Source: an uncultured Chryseolinea sp. (GTDB lineage: Bacteria; Bacteroidota; Bacteroidia; Cytophagales; Cyclobacteriaceae). From it: a stretch of 19,978 bases of DNA. A program made the translations under genes and the position numbers. Numbering within the stretch: the first letter of the stretch is position 1; every line of letters starts with the position of its first letter. The stretch covers positions 1 to 19,978 of the forward strand of contig CAMLER010000012.1 of assembly GCA_946478915.1 (NCBI GenBank), in the 5' to 3' direction. Below are positions 15,064 to 19,978 of the stretch, one piece after another. The notes under the pieces are model-generated. The model searched no databases and was not told where the DNA came from. It was given only the letters and a program-made list of their open reading frames with translations.

Positions 15064-15660
15064 TTAAGATCCCTGTTCCATATTTGTGATGAGATTAAAC
15101 CGGTTCACTTTTCTGTCGATCAGCGTTGTGATTACGTTCTTTACAACCGGATAATTTGCATCGCGATCGCCTTTAATAGCGATGCGCAATTTTGGATTGG
15201 TACTTCTGGAAAGCATAATCCAGTCAGCGAGTTCGTTATTAAGTGAGTCACTGGGAATCCCAGGCTGTCTTACCAGTTTCCGTTGTTCTGGAGCCATGCT
15301 AAGAAACTCTTTCAGGTTGCCGATAGGAACACCAAGACTTGACAGGACTGAAAACGAGTTTGCTTCCTGCCGGCTAAACTGAATTCCATATTTCTCGCCC
15401 ATCTTCGTCAACAATTCCTGTCGATTGTATTTTCCGTCCATGTTGAAAAAAACAATACCATCTTTAGAAATGGATATCGTTAGTATATCTGTTTCAGGAA
15501 GTTTGATTTCGGAAACAGAAGTAGGCATATCAACAGCCAAGGGTTCCTCTGGTGCGAATTTGGTGGTGAGCATAAAGAATGTCACCAGCAGAAATGCGAG
15601 GTCAACCATGGGTGTCATATCAATAGAAGTCGAGCTTCTATGAACTTTTACTTTTCCCAT
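15064..15660 (-). CDS. exbD: Biopolymer transporter ExbD (first copy)
   Basis: A 198-residue ExbD/TolR-family protein. The N terminus is short and basic ('MGKVKVHRSSTS'). The membrane helix carries 'IDMTPMVDLAFLLVTFFMLT' with the proton-relay Asp20. The periplasmic part is longer than in the second copy, containing an insertion around 'LGVPIGNLKEFLSMAPEQRK' before the closing 'LRIAIKGDRDANYPVVKNVI' segment. It starts 18 nt after exbB and ends 37 nt before the second exbD, so it belongs to the same operon. The longer periplasmic domain may give it a distinct partner; this is inference. Confidence 0.95.
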   Translation of the reverse strand: MGKVKVHRSSTSIDMTPMVDLAFLLVTFFMLTTKFAPEEPLAVDMPTSVSEIKLPETDILTISISKDGIVFFNMDGKYNRQELLTKMGEKYGIQFSRQEANSFSVLSSLGVPIGNLKEFLSMAPEQRKLVRQPGIPSDSLNNELADWIMLSRSTNPKLRIAIKGDRDANYPVVKNVITTLIDRKVNRFNLITNMEQGS

Positions 15661-15678
15661 ATACAGATCGTTTGCCTG

Positions 15679-16491
15679 TTATCCTTTTGTATGCGCAGTA
15701 AAATTCTGGATGATGCTATAACTTGCTTCATCGATACCATAGGTTAAGGCATCGATCTTTGTTGTGAAGTAGTTATACAGGATGATGGCAAGCGCGGACG
15801 TACCTATGCCCAAGGCAGTATTTATCAACGCTTCGGATATACCATTTGCCAACGCCACCGCGTCGGGTGCACCGGCAGTGGCAAGAGCTGCAAATGCTTT
15901 GATCATGCCTAGCACTGTACCTAATAGACCTAACAAGGTGGCAATGGAAGCGATAGTAGCGATAATCACCAGGTTTTTTTCCAGCATCGGCATTTCGAGC
16001 TGTGTAGTTTCTTCTATGTCCTTTTGGATCATCAATACTTTTTTATCGGGCTCTATTCCATTCACCTTTGACAGTTCACCATACTTCGTGAGACCTGCTT
16101 TCACCACATTTGCAACAGAACCTTTTTGATTATCACATTCCGCAATAGCCTGTCCCACGTTGTTTGTTGTAAGAAGAGTTCTGATCCTTTGGACAAAACT
16201 CTTGATGTTCCCTTTTCCTTTCGCCCTGCTGATGGTAAGGATGCGTTCAATCCCAAACGTTAAAACCATCATGAGCAACGATATGAGTATGGGCACGATG
16301 AATCCACCCTTGTAGACTATGCCAAGGTAGTTACCTGGGAGCGGATGGTTGACTGGATCATTTCCCTGGAAATTCGCCGGATTGCCTAACACATAAACAT
16401 ATATTGCTATGGCAAGCAAGATTTCCAAAGGAATGACGACGGCTGCAAATACAGACTTAAGACTATCGGATAATGAGTATGAAGTTTTCAT
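15679..16491 (-). CDS. exbB: MotA/TolQ/ExbB proton channel family protein
   Basis: A 270-residue inner-membrane subunit that with ExbD forms the proton-driven motor for TonB. Hydrophobic segments lie at about 14-36, 62-84, 173-200 and 222-242. The conserved channel core is 'KNLVIIATIASIATLLGLLG' followed by 'TVLGMIKAFAALA' (172-204) and 'GISEALINTALGIGTSALAI' (217-236). An extra N-terminal helix, common in Bacteroidota ExbB, is present. This is the first gene of the exbB-exbD-exbD-tonB-TM2-pstS-like-TPR series. The 145 bp upstream, after the gene ending at 16637, show no exact TAnnTTTG box. They contain the small inverted repeat GGATAT-GGAT-ATATCC (16549-16564) of unknown role. Confidence 0.96.
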   Translation of the reverse strand: MKTSYSLSDSLKSVFAAVVIPLEILLAIAIYVYVLGNPANFQGNDPVNHPLPGNYLGIVYKGGFIVPILISLLMMVLTFGIERILTISRAKGKGNIKSFVQRIRTLLTTNNVGQAIAECDNQKGSVANVVKAGLTKYGELSKVNGIEPDKKVLMIQKDIEETTQLEMPMLEKNLVIIATIASIATLLGLLGTVLGMIKAFAALATAGAPDAVALANGISEALINTALGIGTSALAIILYNYFTTKIDALTYGIDEASYSIIQNFTAHTKG

Positions 16492-16636
16492 AAATGAAAA
16501 TTGTTTGTTAAAAGTTTTTTAAGAAAAGAGTGAAAAAGAAGGTGCTTTGGATATGGATATATCCTTTATACTTTGCCTGCAGACATGTATAAAATGTTAA
16601 TGTCGTGCGAAAGTCACACGTTATTGAGAAATTATG

Positions 16637-17038
16637 TCAAATGATAAGGCGCCGGTGGGCAATAACAATAGAAGGATGCCATAACGGCGGAAGGCTGACC
16701 CGATATGCCGAATGGGTAAACCAAACCAACGTTTGAGTAAGAATTATAATTTTATCACGATCGAAAATACATTCGCGCAGCAACTTTTCTCCCCTTAGGG
16801 TTATGACCAGAACATGTTGCAGGTTTTCATCTTTTGCGTTTCGATGGTTGAGACTGAAATCATTGGATGCAAGAAGTTCATGCGCAATTTCACTTTCAGT
16901 TTCTGCCGACTGATAGACGATGGCGTTGAACTGCCCGGTCAAACCAGCACTATCACCACCTTCGAAGAGGAATAGCAATAAGATGCAAAAGAAGCTTATA
17001 ATGCATGTCAGCGCATTCCGAAACAAGACACCAGACAT
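16637..17038 (-). CDS. Small exported or membrane-anchored protein, unknown
   Basis: A 133-residue frame starting at the ATG at 17038 (a GTG one codon earlier is possible). It has an N-terminal hydrophobic segment ('ALTCIISFFCILLLFLF', about 8-24) that could be a signal or anchor, and then a mixed polar region ('YQSAETESEIAHELLASNDF', 'DENLQHVLVITLRGEKLLRE', 'DRDKIIILTQTLVWFTHSAY'). No family is recognised. It lies 145 bp upstream of exbB on the same strand and may be co-transcribed with it. Length, hydrophobic N terminus and orientation favour a real gene, but codon evidence is modest. Confidence 0.5.
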   Translation of the reverse strand: MSGVLFRNALTCIISFFCILLLFLFEGGDSAGLTGQFNAIVYQSAETESEIAHELLASNDFSLNHRNAKDENLQHVLVITLRGEKLLRECIFDRDKIIILTQTLVWFTHSAYRVSLPPLWHPSIVIAHRRLII

Positions 17039-17139
17039 CACGAATTAATATTTGGAAAGATTTTGAAAGAATATACCGGAACGTAGGACTATCGTCCACA
17101 TCGGTTTTGGTTCAAAAACAAGTAAGTAACACCAGGGAA

Positions 17140-17487
17140 CTAGGGCGCTTTGGCCGTCAGGTGGGTATAGAAGCAGTTGTACAACGAATGCGCAACGCTA
17201 AGGCAAGTAGTGTTTTTTACTAAGAGTTCTGCTACATCAATGTTAACCTCTGAAAAATTGGGTGCAGCTGCGTGAACTTTTGTGACAAAGTCCAGCAAAG
17301 ACTTAACATAGGTGTCCGAATCGCGAAATGCTATTTGTTCAACAGGAGAAGTTTTTACAACGACGTGGCCGCTATTAACTGCATCAGATTCCCCTTGAGA
17401 CCATCCACCGCTGAAAACAAAAACAAGAACGAGGACCTCGAGCAAAAGGCCACCGATACGTCTTTCCTTTTTGTTAAGTGAATACAT
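17140..17487 (-). CDS. Small exported protein, unknown
   Basis: A 115-residue frame with a basic N terminus (MYSLNKKERRIGG), a hydrophobic core ('LLLEVLVLVFVFSGG') and a plausible cleavage after 'GGWSQ', so it is probably exported. The mature part ('VVVKTSPVEQIAFRDSDTYV', 'KSLLDFVTKVHAAAPNFSEV', 'NIDVAELLVKNTTCLSVAHS') is soluble, with two Cys. No family is recognised. It precedes the 133-residue frame by about 100 bp on the same strand, and both may form the start of a transcript that continues into exbB. A -7-like TACCTTTG lies only 8 nt before its ATG. Confidence 0.5.
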   Translation of the reverse strand: MYSLNKKERRIGGLLLEVLVLVFVFSGGWSQGESDAVNSGHVVVKTSPVEQIAFRDSDTYVKSLLDFVTKVHAAAPNFSEVNIDVAELLVKNTTCLSVAHSLYNCFYTHLTAKAP

Positions 17488-17495
17488 AACCTAAA

Positions 17496-17503
17496 CAAAG
17501 GTA
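17496..17503 (-). promoter_or_regulatory. TACCTTTG, -7-like element close to a start codon
   Basis: On the minus strand TACCTTTG matches the Bacteroidota -7 consensus TAnnTTTG exactly and is identical to the pckA -7 box. It ends 8 nt before the ATG at 17487, so the transcript would be almost leaderless. No clear -33 TTTG stands 17-21 nt upstream, which weakens the call. A second identical octamer in the same orientation lies at 17723-17730. Confidence 0.3.
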
Positions 17504-17735
17504 GGAATAAAGAGCATTCGAAAATTCATTTGTTATCAAATTATCTTTTAATTGTCTGGACTGGGATTTAATGATTTAAAGATTGTCAGGAATGCGCTTC
17601 AATGAAAAGTTATTTCAATTTTTAAAGGAAAAAAAGCCCTTTGAATCTAAGTGAACTGTTGATGAGATAGACCAGCAAAACTGCGCTGTATACTAAAGAA
17701 ACTTGCTTTTTACTAAATTTAACAAAGGTAACTTT

Positions 17736-18104
17736 ATGAGGATGCTACCTTCATTATTTCCGTTATGCGTAACTCTCGTAATGCTGTTAGCAACACAGGC
17801 AATTTTTGCCCAGCACAATGTCACCGGTGTCATCAAAGACGAAAATACCAAACCGGTCCCCGGTGCTAATATTCTTATCAAAGGAACGCCTCAGGGGACA
17901 GTCGCTGATAGCCTTGGACGCTTCGAATTGACGCTGCCACCTGGAGATAATGTGTTATACATCGCCTACCTAAAACATAAGAGTCTGGACGTTCGCATTT
18001 CAATTAAGCCCTTCTATCATTATAGCGTTAATACGATTTTGGTACGTGACATCGGAAAAAACAGAAAAAGACAGAGTGCTTGTGAAATTCAAGCGCGCAA
18101 CTAG
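17736..18104 (+). CDS. Stand-alone secreted CarboxypepD_reg-like domain protein
   Basis: A 122-residue protein with a signal peptide ('MRMLPSLFPLCVTLVMLLAT' then QAIFA, cleavage before Q) and one beta-sandwich domain of the CarboxypepD_reg-like (DUF4480-type) group: 'NVTGVIKDENTKPVPGANIL', 'IKGTPQGTVADSLGRFELTL' and 'GDNVLYIAYLKHKSLDVRIS'. In SusC-like TonB-dependent receptors this domain is the N-terminal extension before the plug and barrel, which are absent here; the frame stops after a basic tail (GKNRKRQSACEIQARN), and no receptor sequence follows in any frame. The ATG at 17736 was chosen because it starts the signal peptide; eleven open codons precede it. It converges with the hydrolase gene. 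It could be a genuine single-domain protein or the relic of a receptor; I favour the former because it is intact. Confidence 0.78.
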   Translation: MRMLPSLFPLCVTLVMLLATQAIFAQHNVTGVIKDENTKPVPGANILIKGTPQGTVADSLGRFELTLPPGDNVLYIAYLKHKSLDVRISIKPFYHYSVNTILVRDIGKNRKRQSACEIQARN

Positions 18105-18221
18105 GACTAGGATCTAATTATTAAAGGATTAACAGGAGAGCGGTATCAATAGAAAAAGTAAGTATCTTCAATCTCTGAGACATTTCGTGTCACTTTGGTA
18201 AAGTATACTTCTTAATTACTC

Positions 18222-19103
18222 TTAATAAAAACCAAACTGCTTTAGAAACTTATCAGTGTCAAGTAACACCTGTTCATCAAAAAGTCGTGAATACTGCTTC
18301 ACAAACTTTTCATCCACATCACCCAGGTAATGCTTTCGGCCGGGGTACCGGTTTAACTCAAAATGATTTCCAACACGCTTCATATCATTTTGAAAAAAAA
18401 TCACTGTCCATATGGGCACTATGTTGTCATCATCACCATGAAACGCTGCTATAGGCGGCAATCCCTTTTTCACATTATGAGCAGGCGATATCGACCATAT
18501 CTGCTTGCGCTGCTTTCCCATAAGCATATCACACCACGCTTCCATCGTATTCACTGTTCCTGAGTAGAGTAGCATTGCATTCGGTACAGAACTAACTGAA
18601 AGGTCATCCGTGGTTTCATTATGTTCTTCAATCATCGCAGTGGAAAGCGTAAGATGCCCGCCAACGGACTGGCCACCTGCAACGATTTTTTGGGGGTCAA
18701 TATTATATTCCTTAGCGTTTGACCTCACCCACCGCATCGCTGAGCGTGCATCCTTTACGCATTCAATGGGGGTTAAAACCGGGTGTGGTACGTTCCCCTC
18801 CTTATCAATCGATAATCTGTACTGGAATGAAAAAGTAATAAAGCCCATTGCAGCATAGCGCCTGCATGCACCGAAAAACTCCGACGGGTTCCCATATGCC
18901 CAGCCACCACCATGAAAGAATGCAATTGCCGGTTTTAATTCCTTGCTTGAACCATTTGGTGTGTGAAAAATATGCACCACCAGCGAAACTGTATCAACCT
19001 GCTTATAAATACGGGTTGTATGTACAACTGAATCGCGATACGATTGTGCGAAACAAAACGACACCAGCAGTAATACTGATAAAGTTGCAAATGCTTTCTT
19101 CAT
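18222..19103 (-). CDS. Exported alpha/beta-hydrolase (esterase/lipase type)
   Basis: A 293-residue hydrolase with a signal peptide ('KKAFATLSVLLLVSFCFAQ'), so it acts in the periplasm or outside. The fold signatures are the oxyanion motif 'HGGGWAYG' (64-71), the nucleophile elbow 'GGQSVGGH' (Ser146, 143-150), 'FHGDDDNIVP' (221-230, Asp226 the likely acid) and 'RKHYLG' (His258). This is the arrangement of the HSL/BD-FAE (acetyl-xylan-esterase-like) group, which deacetylates or hydrolyses short-chain esters. Substrate cannot be read from the sequence. The ATG at 19103 starts the signal peptide. It stands alone, convergent with the gene at 17736 and separated from the 48-residue gene by 148 bp. 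Confidence 0.92.
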   Translation of the reverse strand: MKKAFATLSVLLLVSFCFAQSYRDSVVHTTRIYKQVDTVSLVVHIFHTPNGSSKELKPAIAFFHGGGWAYGNPSEFFGACRRYAAMGFITFSFQYRLSIDKEGNVPHPVLTPIECVKDARSAMRWVRSNAKEYNIDPQKIVAGGQSVGGHLTLSTAMIEEHNETTDDLSVSSVPNAMLLYSGTVNTMEAWCDMLMGKQRKQIWSISPAHNVKKGLPPIAAFHGDDDNIVPIWTVIFFQNDMKRVGNHFELNRYPGRKHYLGDVDEKFVKQYSRLFDEQVLLDTDKFLKQFGFY

Positions 19104-19203
19104 TGGTTTTGGGATGCACGTAATTTACCGAACTATTACGAATTAACCAGCCTCGCTTAGCCACCAAAAAAAGCCGATATGCAAGGTTTTCACCCCGGTG
19201 CAC

Positions 19204-19228
19204 AGCAGCTCACAATTGACAAGCTGCT
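19204..19228 (-). terminator. Possible stem-loop after the small basic protein gene
   Basis: AGCAGCT (19204-19210) and AGCTGCT (19222-19228) are exact reverse complements with an 11-nt loop. The hairpin lies 24 nt beyond the stop codon of the 48-residue minus-strand gene, where a terminator would be expected. A U-tract is missing, so this is tentative. Confidence 0.35.
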
Positions 19229-19251
19229 TTGAAAATACCTATAAGGAAAGG

Positions 19252-19398
19252 TTATTTCGATCCAAACTTCTTTGCAGGTGACTTTCTCTTTGGCGCATAC
19301 TCAACTTCATGAGATTCGCTTTTGTTCACATAGCTTCTGTCCTTGGGTCCACGCTTCTTAGCTGAACCAGTCGACGATGATTTTTTCGTTGTTGCCAT
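19252..19398 (-). CDS. 48-residue Lys/Ser-rich basic protein with a DUF3606-like start
   Basis: ATG at 19396-19398 opens a 48-codon frame ending TAA at 19252-19254: MATTKKSSSTGSAKKRGPKD, then RSYVNKSESHEVEYAPKRKS, then PAKKFGSK. It is very basic, with many Lys, Arg and Ser. The part 'RGPKDRSYVNKSESHEVEY' resembles the first half of DUF3606 proteins (GPKDRSRIN..E.YEV.Y) as I remember them, but the second half of that domain is replaced by a short Lys/Pro tail. Upstream, the minus strand is A/T-rich as for other Bacteroidota starts. It may be a nucleic-acid-binding or stress-related small protein. The frame is distinct in composition from random sequence; existence is likely, function unknown. 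Confidence 0.6.
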   Translation of the reverse strand: MATTKKSSSTGSAKKRGPKDRSYVNKSESHEVEYAPKRKSPAKKFGSK

Positions 19399-19495
19399 AG
19401 TTATTAATTTAGTAGGCACCCGACAAATTTGGTACCTGAGTTTAGGCCACTTTCGAAAGGTCCGACATTTGAAAGGAAACAGAAAATTCTAAACC

Positions 19496-19960
19496 GTGGG
19501 ACTGCTAACTTCTATTCTCGCCGGGATTGCCGGCACTTTGGCAATGACATCCTTTGCAGAAATCACTGCGCACTTATTAAGGAAACCGTACTTCGTTGTT
19601 ATAATCCTCGCAACGATGCTGCCTTTCAGGAGAGAGCTTTCCCCTCCAAAAGCTTCGACCTACATCGCTGCAACCGTGCTCCACTATGCAATTGGCGTGG
19701 GTTTCGCCTATGGATATTTTTGGTTGCTCCTTGAAGGTTTGATTTCGAACAACACCCTAACTGCGTTGCTATACGGAGTCTGCATCGGAGTAATTGCAAT
19801 CACTGGATGGCGCCTTTTTTTCACTATTCACCCAAATCCTCCTCGCATTAAACCGACCTATTTCGCTGTGATTTGGCTGGGCCACATTGTATTGTCAATC
19901 ATTGCAGCCGGAGTTTTCAGTCTCAATCCTCTCTCGATTCACGGTATTGAATCGCTGTAA
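19496..19960 (+). CDS. Small multi-pass membrane protein, unknown, GTG start
   Basis: A 154-residue integral membrane protein with four hydrophobic segments (about 4-26, 59-80, 84-106 and 122-143). The first contains 'SILAGIAGTLAMTSFAEITA', glycine/alanine-rich; a loop 'TMLPFRRELSPPKASTY' lies between the first two segments and 'FFTIHPNPPRIKPTY' between the last two. No family is named with confidence. The start is GTG at 19496-19498; no in-frame ATG is available that keeps the first helix, and an A/G-rich stretch (GAAAGGAAACAG) lies upstream. The gene ends at 19960, followed by a T-run at the window edge (19971-19978) that may belong to a terminator. Confidence 0.75.
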   Translation: MGLLTSILAGIAGTLAMTSFAEITAHLLRKPYFVVIILATMLPFRRELSPPKASTYIAATVLHYAIGVGFAYGYFWLLLEGLISNNTLTALLYGVCIGVIAITGWRLFFTIHPNPPRIKPTYFAVIWLGHIVLSIIAAGVFSLNPLSIHGIESL

Positions 19961-19978
19961 GAGTTGAGGTCTTTTTTT

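Noticed and set aside
17610..17645. AAAGG/CCTTT hairpin in the 17488-17735 gap as a terminator.
   Set aside because: The stem is only 5 bp, the A-run lies in the loop, and no gene ends just before it.
17723..17730. Third CAAAGGTA octamer, 6 bp before the ATG at 17736.
   Set aside because: As a -7 box it would read leftwards from inside the start region of a plus-strand gene, with no -33 partner and a leader of about 230 nt, so I do not call a promoter.

Overview
The window comes from a member of the Bacteroidota, most likely an aerobic Cytophagales-type soil or freshwater bacterium. This is inferred from a FecI/FecR pair of the Bacteroides-expansion type, an exbB-exbD-exbD-tonB cluster, LytS/LytTR two-component genes, an LVIVD-repeat lipoprotein, a stand-alone CarboxypepD_reg-like domain, A-rich leaders without strong Shine-Dalgarno sites, and a Bacteroidota-type -33/-7 promoter (TTTG ... 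TAnnTTTG). It is ordinary chromosomal sequence. I saw no transposase, integrase, CRISPR array, tRNA or rRNA.

Left part (1-5451, all on the minus strand): an ECF sigma factor is followed by its FecR anti-sigma gene. FecR is interrupted by an in-frame TAA at 404-406, while the same frame stays open and well conserved to the window edge. Upstream lies ATP-dependent PEP carboxykinase (pckA). Its promoter region carries a perfect 18-bp LacI-family-like palindrome that overlaps a candidate -33 element. Next comes a ClC chloride transporter with C-terminal CBS domains, which apparently starts at TTG.

Middle part (5756-10574, all on the plus strand): an unknown exported protein, a LytS-type histidine kinase and a LytTR response regulator are closely spaced, the last two overlapping by ATGA. 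After a 233-bp gap with heptamer repeats and two interleaved inverted repeats, a second tightly coupled set follows. It holds two lipoproteins that look like the N- and C-terminal halves of one LVIVD-repeat propeller protein, joined by TAATG, and then an outer-membrane-barrel-like protein joined by ATGA. A 389-bp convergent intergenic region with heptamer arrays in inverted orientation ends this block.

Right part (10964-17487, minus strand): a seven-gene energy-transduction operon reads exbB, exbD, exbD, tonB, a small two-TM protein, a PstS-like phosphate-binding lipoprotein and a TPR protein. The section from exbD2 to the PstS-like gene is joined by 4-nt overlaps. Upstream lie two small exported orphans. 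The last 2.5 kb holds a stand-alone CarboxypepD_reg-like secreted protein, an exported alpha/beta-hydrolase, an unlisted 48-residue basic protein and a small membrane protein with a GTG start.

The genes fit a nutrient-scavenging lifestyle. TonB/ExbBD would energise SusC-like receptors, which in this phylum are often controlled by FecI/FecR pairs. PckA and its putative operator point to control of the glycolysis/gluconeogenesis branch. No clearly new system is proven. The most notable items are the nonsense-interrupted FecR, the pckA operator, the split LVIVD protein and the PstS-like/TPR extension of the TonB operon.
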